Assembly (NCBI GenBank): GCA_022822005.1
Contig: JAJECO010000011.1
Coordinates: 1-40,076 of the forward strand
Direction: 5' to 3'
Source: Candidatus Poribacteria bacterium
Lineage (GTDB): Bacteria; Poribacteria; WGA-4E; PCPOR2b
Length of the DNA: 40,076 nucleotides
In this document: positions 24,894 through 32,875 of the stretch, in pieces
How the letters are laid out: each line of letters begins with the position of its first letter
How positions within the stretch are numbered: the first letter of the stretch is position 1
The notes under the pieces: generated by a model
Told to the model about the DNA's origin: nothing
The model's database searches: none
Seen by the model: the letters and a program-made list of their open reading frames with translations, nothing else
Program-made: the position numbers and the translations under genes

Positions 24894-25520
24894 TTACAGT
24901 AGATAGACAAAAGTAAAGACCATGATCCAGACAAGGTCAACGAAGTGCCAATATAGCCCCAAAATCTCGACCTTGTGGTTATTCTCTGCTGTGTATGTTC
25001 CCCGCAGCCCCTGAATCAAGATAACAATAAGGTAGATGACCCCACCAGTGACATGTGCACCGTGGAAACCTGTAATTGTGTAGAAGGTGGGACCAAATAG
25101 TGTGGAACCTGACATCCCGTGGGGAAGCGTGGTGAAGGTTAGACCGTGCGTAATCAGGTGAGTCCACTCATACGCTTGCAACCCTAAAAAGATTAGTCCG
25201 CCCAGAATAGTCAAGCCGAGGAAGGTACACATCCTCGATTGGTTACCGTTCTGGATGGCTTCGAGAGCTTTGACCATTGTAACACTACTACAGATTAACA
25301 GAAAGGTCATACCCGCAGTGAGGTTAATGCCGAGCACCTCGGATGGGGGTGCCCATTCTGCGGCGCCAGCGCGTATAGCACCGTAGGCAGCAAGCAACGC
25401 ACCAAAGGACATTGCGTCACTAATAAGAAAAAGCCACATTCCCAACTTGCCCAAACTGTCGGGCGTGAGGGACGGTTCGTAGACATCTGCGGAATGATCG
25501 AGTGTCGTGGTTTGTTCCAA
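24894..25520 (-). CDS. ctaE: Cytochrome c oxidase subunit III
   Basis: This is a 208-residue subunit III of the A-type oxidase, a non-catalytic membrane subunit. It has five helices: LGKLGMWLFLISDAMSFGAL opens the first, TFYTITGFHGAHVTGGVIYL contains the conserved FHGxHV motif, and the last ends in YWHFVDLVWIMVFTFVYLL, which includes the family WHFVDxVW signature. It starts three bases after the small CPSC membrane protein and precedes the subunit IV gene. A second, diverged subunit III-like gene lies upstream at 25810. This copy keeps more of the canonical subunit III motifs. Confidence 0.93.
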   Translation of the reverse strand: MEQTTTLDHSADVYEPSLTPDSLGKLGMWLFLISDAMSFGALLAAYGAIRAGAAEWAPPSEVLGINLTAGMTFLLICSSVTMVKALEAIQNGNQSRMCTFLGLTILGGLIFLGLQAYEWTHLITHGLTFTTLPHGMSGSTLFGPTFYTITGFHGAHVTGGVIYLIVILIQGLRGTYTAENNHKVEILGLYWHFVDLVWIMVFTFVYLL

Positions 25521-25523
25521 TTT

Positions 25524-25778
25524 TCACACTCCTTTCACATTTGAAGGTGGTTTACGATTATCGGTCCGATGTGTGCGGTAGTAGACGTAGAACACACCAC
25601 CGCCAATTAGACCGGAAACAATATAGGGCATCGCCATAAGGAATAGAATACTCCACTTGAAGCCCTGAACAATTGGGTCATCCATCGTTTTACATGAGGG
25701 ACAGGCTTCTGCAACTGTTGGTATCAACAGTGCAAGGACCAGAATCCCTATTATGAATGAAAAATATCGATCAATCAT
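25524..25778 (-). CDS. Small membrane protein with CPSC motif, cox-linked
   Basis: The 84-residue protein has a hydrophobic N-terminal segment (likely signal peptide, ending near VAEA) followed at once by CPSCKTMDD, then a second helix ILFLMAMPYIVSGLIGGGVFY and a basic tail. The topology suggests a short periplasmic CxxC segment with the tail in the cytoplasm. It sits between two subunit III-type genes with only three bases to the downstream one, so it belongs to the oxidase operon. As I recall, similar small CPxC proteins accompany oxidase genes in other phyla, but I know of no assigned function. A role in copper or thiol handling during oxidase assembly is a guess. Confidence 0.75.
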   Translation of the reverse strand: MIDRYFSFIIGILVLALLIPTVAEACPSCKTMDDPIVQGFKWSILFLMAMPYIVSGLIGGGVFYVYYRTHRTDNRKPPSNVKGV

Positions 25779-25809
25779 AAGAAAATCTCCTCGTCGTTTT
25801 CTTCTTCAT

Positions 25810-26418
25810 TTAGATCAAGTATACAAGGACATATAGAAGGGGCCACAATACAACAACAAACGCCCAGTAGATTGCACAAACTTCTACGCCAACATAGTGA
25901 TTCCCGGAAAACCGACCGGCTACTGTCTTAGCGAAAACGGCTAACAGCCAGAGGACGGCTACCAGAACATGCAAAGCATGACAACCGATGAGGACATAGA
26001 AGACTGAGCCGTATACTCCCGACGAAAGCGTAAATCCATGATGCACTAACCGTACCCATTCAGAACCTTGCACAACAAGGAAAATTATGCCAAGAAGCCC
26101 CGTAGCAAAAAGCCAGTTTCTAAGTTCTCTCTGACGATCTTGTCGAATAGCTCGGAGTCCCTGAAACACGGTATAACCGCTCAAGAGTAGGACGATTGTA
26201 TTGAGTCCAGTTATGCCAATAGGCAAGCGAACATCCGCCTGCGAAGGTGGGGGCCATGTGACACTCCCCAAACGGAACACAAGGAACGTTCCGATCAACC
26301 CAGCAAAAAACATGATCTCCGCACCCAAGAGTACCAGCACGGCGAGTCGTGCATTGCTGATGGGACGGTGGCTTGCCCCCTCGGTGCGTTCGTATGATGT
26401 GTGCTCTAGCTCGTTCAT
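25810..26418 (-). CDS. Second haem-copper oxidase subunit III-like protein
   Basis: This 202-residue five-helix membrane protein belongs to the subunit III superfamily. ARLAVLVLLGAEIMFFAGL and VFYVLIGCHALHVLVAVLWLL (the GxHxLHV motif) mark the family, and the end reads YWAFVVVLWPLLYVLVYLI, where the usual WHFVD is replaced by WAFVV. It is therefore a diverged paralogue of the product encoded at 24894. It lies between the 43-residue membrane protein and the CPSC protein. It may pair with the same oxidase, or fill the place of another small subunit, as in cytochrome bo3 where CyoC has five helices. The ribosome-binding site is weak (AGGAGG is visible about ten bases upstream on the minus strand in a purine-rich stretch). 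Confidence 0.85.
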   Translation of the reverse strand: MNELEHTSYERTEGASHRPISNARLAVLVLLGAEIMFFAGLIGTFLVFRLGSVTWPPPSQADVRLPIGITGLNTIVLLLSGYTVFQGLRAIRQDRQRELRNWLFATGLLGIIFLVVQGSEWVRLVHHGFTLSSGVYGSVFYVLIGCHALHVLVAVLWLLAVFAKTVAGRFSGNHYVGVEVCAIYWAFVVVLWPLLYVLVYLI

Positions 26419-26500
26419 CAGAATAGGAGGTAAAAGTTAAAAAAGGAGAAAAGTCTCCATCGCGAAACAGTCGAGGTTAGAAAATTTCGATCACAATATA

Positions 26501-26632
26501 TTAGTTTTTGACGAGCGCAAGTATCGTCGCAAGCACGAATAGGACGATAAACACCACGAATAAGAACCAACCGATACGTCGGTTTTGACTCCGTTTTTCT
26601 TGGTTATTCTGATTTTGCTGATCTTGTTCCAT
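26501..26632 (-). CDS. 43-residue single-helix membrane protein in the cta operon
   Basis: This short gene encodes 43 residues: a polar, glutamine- and asparagine-rich N-terminus (MEQDQQNQNNQ), a basic patch (EKRSQNRR) and one hydrophobic helix (IGWFLFVVFIVLFVLATIL) ending in ALVKN. Its ATG overlaps the ctaB stop by one base (TAATG), the same coupling seen at sdhA/sdhB, which argues strongly that it is translated. The positive-inside pattern puts the N-terminus in the cytoplasm. Size and position recall the single-helix accessory subunits of haem-copper oxidases (CcoQ or CtaH-like), but the sequence is too short to assign a family. Confidence 0.7.
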   Translation of the reverse strand: MEQDQQNQNNQEKRSQNRRIGWFLFVVFIVLFVLATILALVKN

Positions 26633-27534
26633 TACGTAACCTTATCAAGCGCCATGATTAGAAACACGCATGGCAAATATATCAATGAGGCGTAGAGCAA
26701 CCGTTTTGCTGCGATCATAGATCGAGAGATCGATAGGTTGACCCCAAATCCAAGAAAGATGATGCCCAATATCAGAGCGGCATAAAAATAAACGATACCA
26801 GCGATGCCTATTAGCGTGGGCAGTAGTGCGACAACCAAGAGTCCAAGACAGTTGATGACAATCTGTCTGTTCGTGCTCCTGCCGTCAGGATGAATGACTG
26901 GCAACAAACGGAATCCAGCTTGTGCGTATTCATCACGGTAGATACATGCAATCGACAATGAGTGGGGTAATTGCCAAAGGAAGAGAATTGCAAAAAGCAC
27001 ACCCGCCTCAATATTGAGTGTTCCTCGCGCTGCAACCCAACCGATAACAGGCGGCAATGCGCCCGGAAACGCACCTGCAACGGTGCATAGTGACGTTTTC
27101 TGCTTCAGCGGCGTATAGACAAAGAGATAGGTTACAACAATCGCTGAAGTAACCAACGCGCTTAAAGGATTTACAAAAAACGTTAGATAGAGCAAACCAC
27201 CACCAGTGAGCAAGACTCCGAAAAACAGCGCTGCAGTCGGCCGAATCCGTTGATCCGGCAATGGACGGTGACATGTTCGCACCATGCGGGCATCTAAATC
27301 GCGTTCGAGGTATTGGTTCAGGGCTAATACTCCTGCCGCTGACAACCCCGTGCCGATAATGGCGCATATCAGTTGCATCCAATTAAGCGTTTGTGGTGAA
27401 GCGATATAAAAGCCAGCGGAGGTTGTAATCAGTATCATCGAAACGAGCCGCGGCTTCGTCAACTCGACAAAAGTCGACACACGTCGGCTCATTTGAGATA
27501 GGTCAACCCCTACGGCCTGTGTCGTCGATATCAT
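26632..27534 (-). CDS. ctaB: Protohaem IX farnesyltransferase (haem O synthase)
   Basis: This is a membrane prenyltransferase of the UbiA family that attaches a farnesyl group to haem B to make haem O. The 300-residue protein has the signature N-x3-E-x-D-x2-M-x-R-T in LNQYLERDLDARMVRTCHRP, a second conserved region QLPHSLSIACIYRDEYAQAG, and about eight helices. The start overlaps the ctaA stop by four bases (ATGA) and the stop overlaps a small membrane protein gene. Together with CtaA it provides haem A for the oxidase encoded at ctaD and ctaC. All residues expected for the prenyl-diphosphate site are present. Confidence 0.95.
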   Translation of the reverse strand: MISTTQAVGVDLSQMSRRVSTFVELTKPRLVSMILITTSAGFYIASPQTLNWMQLICAIIGTGLSAAGVLALNQYLERDLDARMVRTCHRPLPDQRIRPTAALFFGVLLTGGGLLYLTFFVNPLSALVTSAIVVTYLFVYTPLKQKTSLCTVAGAFPGALPPVIGWVAARGTLNIEAGVLFAILFLWQLPHSLSIACIYRDEYAQAGFRLLPVIHPDGRSTNRQIVINCLGLLVVALLPTLIGIAGIVYFYAALILGIIFLGFGVNLSISRSMIAAKRLLYASLIYLPCVFLIMALDKVT

Positions 27535-28673
27535 GCAGACACCTCGTCGGAAACAAGCCCTCGACTTGTAACAACCTCTGATCTGCTTGCGAACTGAAAA
27601 ACGTTCAAAGTCAGTATAACGGAGACGATTAGCATTAAAGCACCAATTGCAACATGAGCAGTTGTGATTGTTACACCAGCAACAGGAGAAATACCCCTTC
27701 CAAAAGCAGTGAACTCAGCGAGATACGCACCGAAGCCCAATGCCAACTGTACGACAAGCAGACCACTCAGTAGCAAAGCGGGACGAACAAAAGTCTGATT
27801 TTCCAAATGATTCTTCAAGGTCCGCCTCAAGAGCAGAAATATGTGAACTGTTACTAACCCTGCGAAAAGCAGATGGGCATCCAGTCGTTCCCCAGCATGT
27901 CTCAATATAGCACCGAAGATGAACTGGAGGTAGATAAGCACCAATGTAATGAGAGCCAAACGTCTCAACCGCGCAGTATCCGTGGCCTCAATTTTCACCG
28001 ATGTTTGCAACCAACTACGCGACGTAAATAACGCAAGACTTGCGATCAATCCAAAAAACGCTTGAGCAAAGCAGGCATGTATGATTGCGAGAACTCTACT
28101 GAGGTTAGTCACACGAAGCCCGCCCATCACCCCTTGAGCGATAACAGCGACGAGGGCGATGACGCCGAGCCATTTCATCCATTTTCGCGCATCCTTCGCC
28201 CAGATTGAAACCATCAATGCAATCGTCAGCAAACCGACGATAGAACCGATTAACCGATGGCTGTGTTCGTACAGAACACCATGAACGTATACATCGAGTC
28301 GCTCGCCCGATTTAATCAGCGTATAGGTGCGTTCATTCGCCTTATCCGCGAGTTTCCACCTGCTGCCCTGTTGCTCAGTTGAAATTATAACATTTTTTGA
28401 GATTGAAATCTCGTTTTTTTCAAGTGCCTTCTGCAGCCCTACAGACAAGTTACCTTTATCCAGATCGGCTTGGAGATTCGAATCAATGCTGAATAGAAAT
28501 CCGCTGACTGTTTGAGACAGCGGATAGAGAAACATATTGTATCCGAAAGTCGTGGGCCAATCGGGAACAGCGAGTCCTGAATCCGTGCTGGTTACGAGTC
28601 CACCCATGCAGATTAGGATGAAAGTTGTAACAGCAGTTAGTACAGCAAGTCTATGAAGCCATGGATGATACAT
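27531..28673 (-). CDS. ctaA: Haem A synthase
   Basis: This integral membrane oxidase converts haem O to haem A. The 380-residue protein has about eight helices in two four-helix halves. The opening LICMGGLVTSTDSGLAVPDWP is typical of COX15/CtaA. Conserved haem-ligand histidines appear in YEHSHRLIGSIVGLL, AIIHACFAQAF, LVTVHIFLLL and TTAHVAIGALM. The periplasmic loop between helix 1 and the EHSHR motif is long, about 90 residues, as in the longer COX15-like proteins, and has a lysine-rich region of its own (KALEKNEISISK). It heads a co-directional run through ctaB, oxidase subunits, sco and complex II. Confidence 0.93.
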   Translation of the reverse strand: MYHPWLHRLAVLTAVTTFILICMGGLVTSTDSGLAVPDWPTTFGYNMFLYPLSQTVSGFLFSIDSNLQADLDKGNLSVGLQKALEKNEISISKNVIISTEQQGSRWKLADKANERTYTLIKSGERLDVYVHGVLYEHSHRLIGSIVGLLTIALMVSIWAKDARKWMKWLGVIALVAVIAQGVMGGLRVTNLSRVLAIIHACFAQAFFGLIASLALFTSRSWLQTSVKIEATDTARLRRLALITLVLIYLQFIFGAILRHAGERLDAHLLFAGLVTVHIFLLLRRTLKNHLENQTFVRPALLLSGLLVVQLALGFGAYLAEFTAFGRGISPVAGVTITTAHVAIGALMLIVSVILTLNVFQFASRSEVVTSRGLVSDEVSA

Positions 28674-28777
28674 TGAACCAGTTCTATTCCTCTTACGCTT
28701 TAGCAGCTTGATTTGTTAATTCTGTATTTTTAGATACGGCTTAGCCTTTGTGATAAAGCGAACCAAGTTTCTTTGGA

Positions 28778-28802
28778 GATATTCAGAGTTGCTCTGAATA
28801 TC
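28778..28802. repeat. Perfect 11-bp hairpin
   Basis: GATATTCAGAG and its exact complement CTCTGAATATC flank a 3-base loop (TTG). It lies between the small membrane protein gene ending at 28815 and ctaA starting at 28673, both on the minus strand. No T-run follows on the minus strand, so it is a stable hairpin or operator rather than a clear terminator. Confidence 0.7.
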
Positions 28803-28814
28803 AAGCAATATTTA

Positions 28815-29108
28815 CTATCTATGCCGCACGATTCGAATGACGGTACTAGTTTTTACAAAGAATGCAGTGAACATCAAAAAGGCAAACCAACCAATCAAAA
28901 TACCCCACGGTCGTTGGATAATCAACGCTCTTGATGTATATACAAAGTAAGATCCGTAAGCAAGCACAGCAAAAAAGAGTAACAACATAAGGGCTTGGAG
29001 CAATTCTCTAACGACAAAAAGCGATTTGGGTAGCGAAGCCTCTGCTTCTTCCCGTCGGGTGTGCCCTACGATAAGACCAACTACCATGGTCGTCAACCAA
29101 CCCAACAT
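28815..29108 (-). CDS. Small two- or three-helix membrane protein
   Basis: I do not recognise this 97-residue protein. It has hydrophobic segments at about 1-16, 36-55 and 68-86, with charged stretches HTRREEAEASLPKS between the first two and a basic end (RIVRHR). The ATG is preceded by a modest AGGGAT motif. It follows a 54-residue membrane protein gene after six bases, and the two look like a small operon upstream of ctaA. Position beside haem A synthesis suggests an oxidase accessory or assembly role, without any motif to prove it. Confidence 0.65.
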   Translation of the reverse strand: MLGWLTTMVVGLIVGHTRREEAEASLPKSLFVVRELLQALMLLLFFAVLAYGSYFVYTSRALIIQRPWGILIGWFAFLMFTAFFVKTSTVIRIVRHR

Positions 29109-29114
29109 TAATCC

Positions 29115-29279
29115 CTACGGTCGATTATGCAGTTCGTGGTCTGCTTCCCTAGTAGCAATAAAGTGGAGGGTCCCAAAGAAAAGGGCTATCGCGATGAAAA
29201 ATACCACAGAAAGTAGAACCACTTCTTTCACTGCCCGCCGAAGTGTTAAATGGTATCTGGTATCTTTAGGCACCTGCAT
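29115..29279 (-). CDS. 54-residue single-helix membrane protein
   Basis: This short gene encodes 54 residues: a basic N-terminus (MQVPKDTRYHLTLRRAVKE), one long hydrophobic helix (VVLLSVVFFIAIALFFGTLHF) and a short polar tail with two histidines (DHELHNRP). AAGGAAA about ten bases upstream is an acceptable ribosome-binding site. The gene lies six bases before the 97-residue membrane protein gene in the same direction. The 224-base spacer upstream (29280-29503) separates it from the truncated RND gene and should hold its promoter; I see a small GACAG/CTGTC hairpin there but no confident promoter. Function is unknown. Confidence 0.6.
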   Translation of the reverse strand: MQVPKDTRYHLTLRRAVKEVVLLSVVFFIAIALFFGTLHFIATREADHELHNRP

Positions 29280-29503
29280 TGTTCCGATTTCCTTCTGTTA
29301 TTTCTCGGTCAGGGCAAGACAGCAAGTCTGTCGATTTTTCACTCTCCTACAGAATCAAGTTTTCCACACTGGAAGTACCATTTTTCAAGTTTCTATAAAA
29401 AACATATCCTGCTTATTTAAATTTTTTAATATGCGTGACATTGTTCGTTGTTCCCTACAAACTCAAATCCACCCCTTGCTTCCGTTACCGGTGGTGTTGA
29501 CCC

Positions 29504-30061
29504 CTAAGCCTCCGCATCATACTTGCGCACAGAAAATCGATCAAGAATCATGTAAAGTACTGGAATGATGGTCAACGTGCAGATCGTCTGTATGATAATC
29601 GCACCGATTTCGACACCCGCCAAAGTTGCCCGCATAACTGCTACCCCACGGTCACCGAGCGTCTGCGGAAACATACTGATGATGATCGTCAAATTTGTCA
29701 TAATAATAGTCCGTAATTTTAGCGGACACGCCTTCAGCAATGCTTCTTTAATTGGCATTCCACGTTGCCGAAAAATGTGCGTCTGAGCGAGCAGTAAGAT
29801 TGCGTCATTAACGACAATCCCAATCAACATGATGAGTGCCAACAGTGAAAAAATATTAATGGTCATGCCAAAGATCGACATTGACACCACCGCACCAACA
29901 AATCCCAAGGGGAGAGTAAGCATGATCGTAAAAGGGTAGAGATAGGATCCCAACAGGGCAGCAAGTAGCATGTACGTCAGAATGACCGCTTGAACTAATG
30001 CCACACTAATCGCCTGATAAGCTTCGATTTGATCTTCGGCATCGCTCCCCAAAGCATTACC
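29504..30061 (-). pseudogene. C-terminal remnant of an RND efflux pump
   Basis: About 185 residues match the last fifth of AcrB/MdtB-type RND inner-membrane pumps, which normally have about 1,000-1,050 residues. Visible features are LTLPLGFVGAVVSMSIFGMT, the helix motif LIGIVVNDAILLLAQ, the segment RTIIMTNLTIIISMFPQTLG and the terminal PVLYMILDRF. Upstream, the frame meets a stop at 30062-30064 and there is no ATG; only a TTG at 30052 could start it. The missing 80 percent includes both large periplasmic domains and the proton-relay helix TM4, so it cannot pump. The adaptor and TolC genes upstream look intact, and two unrelated envelope genes occupy the position where the pump N-terminus would be. 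A deletion with replacement, or an assembly join, would explain this. Confidence 0.8.
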
Positions 30062-30548
30062 TTAATATTAAATATGCGCCGATAGAGGAGGTCCCCAGCA
30101 GACACCCGAACAATGCCCATTTAAACTGAAGTTTTTTCGTTTTCACCTTATAAGCATCATAGTAGAAAGCGATATATTCCGGGGACTTGCCCAAAACGCG
30201 TGCGGTCGGTAGAAAAGGTTGGTAGAACTGCGAGACAGCAGACCCGACGCCTGGGAAAAAGAAGCCTGCCGTGAACCAGAACGTCCTATTGAGATGCCTT
30301 GAAGCGTCTTTTTCAGCATCGGTGATGGCTTGTTCTGCGACAGAGGTCAGCGCATCGGGCGTAATGGGAGAGTCATCGACCGCAACGATTTCGTAGCGTT
30401 TCGTTTCAATGACATCGTACTGTTTTGGCTGACCGTTGACATCTACAGTGATTCGCTCGGTTTCTTGGCAAAGTCCGCTCGTCTGTGTTCCGAAGATCAA
30501 CAGCATGATGAGAAGTCCGAATAAGATGAAATGGGTATTGATTTTCAC
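30057..30548 (-). CDS. Secreted or membrane-anchored protein of unknown function
   Basis: I place the start at a GTG (30548) preceded by GAGGAG with eight bases spacing, giving 163 residues; the longer frame up to 30713 would overlap the preceding lipoprotein gene. The product begins with a signal peptide (MKINTHFILFGLLIMLLIFG), likely cut near GLCQE. The mature part is acidic in its first half, has KDASRHLNRTFWFTAGFFFPGVGS and ends in a hydrophobic segment LFGCLLGTSSIGAYLIL. The FFFPGVGS segment recalls small membrane proteins of unknown function with glycine-rich helices. It lies between a PKD-like lipoprotein gene and the RND remnant. No function can be given. Confidence 0.65.
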   Translation of the reverse strand: MKINTHFILFGLLIMLLIFGTQTSGLCQETERITVDVNGQPKQYDVIETKRYEIVAVDDSPITPDALTSVAEQAITDAEKDASRHLNRTFWFTAGFFFPGVGSAVSQFYQPFLPTARVLGKSPEYIAFYYDAYKVKTKKLQFKWALFGCLLGTSSIGAYLILR

Positions 30549-30561
30549 TGGCGTTTCTCCT

Positions 30562-31242
30562 CTACTTGCGTTTCTGATAGACGTGTCCAGTCGAGGTTGC
30601 TGTCCAAAACAGGACGAGTAATTCGCCATCCCAGGTGTACGTGCTGACAATCGGCTCAGTGGAGCCGTCAGAGAACCAATAGATTGTCCCTTTCCTCTCA
30701 TCAAAGGATTCAATCAATTGATACGAACCGTAGAAGAACGTGTCGTTCTCTTGGTATTCCCGTGTGAATGTTGTCGTTGTCAGTCGCATAGAGCCAAATG
30801 CTTCGGTTGTTTGACCGCCGACTTCTTCCCGGATGAGTTGATAGTGGCCGCTGAGTGCGTCGGCGACGCGATATGCTTTTGAATAGACGATAATTGTCGC
30901 CGATTTTGAGGCAGTTTCCTCACCTTGATCCCGGATGGCGATGTGAACCTTAACCGTCTCATCCGGCTGGATTTCTGAAGCGGTGAGTTCGGGAGCCGTC
31001 CATTCGACTGTTGCAGTCTCTGTGCTGTTCAAGGTTCCCCCAGAGACGTGCCATGTGTAGGTTAAGTCATCGTTTTCAGGGTCGAAAACGCCGACGTTAA
31101 ATTCAACGGTTTCGCCATAGCGCACGGCTTCTGGAACGGTGAACGTCTGGATTTCGGGCGGATCGTTTCTCAGGCTTTCAAACTCGTCGCAACCGCCGAG
31201 TATGAGTACCGAAACAAGCACAGCAAGGAGAGAACGCAACAT
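30562..31242 (-). CDS. Lipoprotein with PKD/Ig-like domain
   Basis: The 226-residue protein has a lipoprotein signal peptide with lipobox LILGGC (cysteine near residue 18). Residues about 28-125 look like a PKD/Ig-like beta sandwich: PPEIQTFTVPEAVRYGETV, then FDPENDDLTYTWHVSGGTL, the D-x-E-x-D-x-LTYTW pattern of PKD domains. The last 100 residues form a second beta-rich part (GHYQLIREEVGGQ through STYTWDGELLVLFW), perhaps a lipocalin-like or calycin-type sheet. It starts 17 bases after the adaptor protein gene, so it could be read with the efflux genes. Ligand and function are unknown. Confidence 0.75.
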   Translation of the reverse strand: MLRSLLAVLVSVLILGGCDEFESLRNDPPEIQTFTVPEAVRYGETVEFNVGVFDPENDDLTYTWHVSGGTLNSTETATVEWTAPELTASEIQPDETVKVHIAIRDQGEETASKSATIIVYSKAYRVADALSGHYQLIREEVGGQTTEAFGSMRLTTTTFTREYQENDTFFYGSYQLIESFDERKGTIYWFSDGSTEPIVSTYTWDGELLVLFWTATSTGHVYQKRK

Positions 31243-31259
31243 TTTTACAATAGAACTCC

Positions 31260-32852
31260 TTATTCAACAATGTGAATGCCCACACCGTCGGTTAACTGCC
31301 GGTGTCCAGAGATAATCACGGACGTTGTTTCGTTGATACCTTCAAGGATAGATATATTTTCGCCCCAAACCAGTCCGACTTTTACAGTCTGTTGGCGTGC
31401 TCTGCCATCTGCTGCAATGAAAACGTGTCCTATCCCATTTTGGATGTTTAAAACGGCTTCGCGGGGGAGCAGCAGCGAGTCATCGGGGGCCGACAGGTTA
31501 ATGTTGACTTCCACAAACATACCCGGCTTGAGCCGGTATTCCGGGTTTGGAATCTCCGCCTTGACTCTTACGGTACGGTCTTCCGGGGTCACAATTGGAC
31601 TGATGAAACTGATTTTCCCGACGATGTACTGTTGCCCGGTGGAAATACTTACCGCGGTCCCATCTGCTACATTGCTGAGGTCTGCTTCAGCGACCGTAAA
31701 AATCACCTTGACCACATCCATTTTGACAATTGTTAGAATTGGTTTCGCCCCCGGTCCACTCGCGGCGAATGCATAATCGCCAAGATCGGCGTTTCGATTC
31801 ACCACGATACCGTTTACGGGGGAGATTATTGTTGCATCAGCAAGTCGCTTTTTGGCGAGGTTGACTTGTTCATTTGCTTGATCAAATTGCGCTTGTGCGG
31901 AGGCGATGTCGTACTCCCATGCTCGGATGTTAACCAGTTTTTGTGCGGATAGTAAATTCGCTTCTGCCTGCCGGACTTGAGATTCCGCCACTTTGATCCG
32001 TGTTTTCCAATCCTCGGTATCTATTGTAAGCTGGGCGAGTGCAAGTGATGTCTGTGCTTGATTGAGTTGGGCTTCGGATGCGCTAATATCTTCCTCCCGC
32101 GCCCCCTCTTCAACCAAGCTTAACTGTTCAGCAGCACTTTCGTATTGCGCCTTGGCACTGTCAAGTTGGGCTTTGGCGTTGTCGAAATTTTGGTCGCTGA
32201 TTGCCTCTTTCTGGTGGAGTTTCTGCACGCGATCAAAGTTCGCTCGTGCATTTTCCAACCCCGCTTTCGCCCCGGAAACCGCCGATTTTGCCTGTTGGAT
32301 TTCCTGATTTCTCGCGCCCTCCATCGCCTTTTTCAGGTTCGCTTCGGCAGCCGTGACACCCGCTTTCGCCTGCTCAAACTGAGATGTCGCTTGTGCTCGC
32401 GCCAACGCTTGCGCTTGTTTCAACTGTGCCTTTGCCGCATCGATCGATGCGTGGGCGGCTTTCGCTTGCGCTTCGATCTTGATTTGTGCGGTCGCTTTGA
32501 CGGTCAAAAGTTGTGCTTCCGCCGCTTTTAACGCCGCTTCTGCCTGTTTCAACGCAAGACGAAGTTCTCGCGAGTCGGTTTGTGCAAGCATATCACCTTT
32601 GTTGACTTGATCCCCTTCATCGATCTTCAACACCACCAGTTTTCCAGAGGTATTGGCGTAAATCTCGACCATCGCATCGGCTTCTAAGTTCCCGGTATAA
32701 ATGATTTCCTGTTCAATCTTGTCACGTTGAGGTGTGGCAACCTTGACCGGCTTAGGCTTTGAAACTTCTTGAGCGTAAGCGTAGTTGAAACTCAATCCGC
32801 CGAACCCCACACACAAAAGCAAGATAAAGTTTTGAAATCCATCTAATCGCAC
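31260..32852 (-). CDS. Efflux periplasmic adaptor (membrane fusion protein)
   Basis: This HlyD/AcrA-type adaptor links an inner-membrane pump to TolC across the periplasm. I place the start at a GTG (32852) preceded by AAGGAGG with five bases spacing. This gives 530 residues with a clear signal peptide (LDGFQNFILLLCVGFGGLSF, cut near YAQE). The longer frame begins with TTG at 32879. The domains are a lipoyl half (DAMVEIYANTSGKLVVLKID), an unusually long alanine- and glutamine-rich coiled-coil hairpin (about 75-320), the second lipoyl half (ATIISPVNGIVVNRNADLGDY) and beta-barrel domains. The hairpin is much longer than in AcrA, more like adaptors of ABC exporters such as HlyD. The only inner-membrane partner nearby is a truncated RND gene. 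Confidence 0.88.
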   Translation of the reverse strand: MRLDGFQNFILLLCVGFGGLSFNYAYAQEVSKPKPVKVATPQRDKIEQEIIYTGNLEADAMVEIYANTSGKLVVLKIDEGDQVNKGDMLAQTDSRELRLALKQAEAALKAAEAQLLTVKATAQIKIEAQAKAAHASIDAAKAQLKQAQALARAQATSQFEQAKAGVTAAEANLKKAMEGARNQEIQQAKSAVSGAKAGLENARANFDRVQKLHQKEAISDQNFDNAKAQLDSAKAQYESAAEQLSLVEEGAREEDISASEAQLNQAQTSLALAQLTIDTEDWKTRIKVAESQVRQAEANLLSAQKLVNIRAWEYDIASAQAQFDQANEQVNLAKKRLADATIISPVNGIVVNRNADLGDYAFAASGPGAKPILTIVKMDVVKVIFTVAEADLSNVADGTAVSISTGQQYIVGKISFISPIVTPEDRTVRVKAEIPNPEYRLKPGMFVEVNINLSAPDDSLLLPREAVLNIQNGIGHVFIAADGRARQQTVKVGLVWGENISILEGINETTSVIISGHRQLTDGVGIHIVE

Positions 32853-32875
32853 CAATCCCTCCTTGTAACGGTTAT

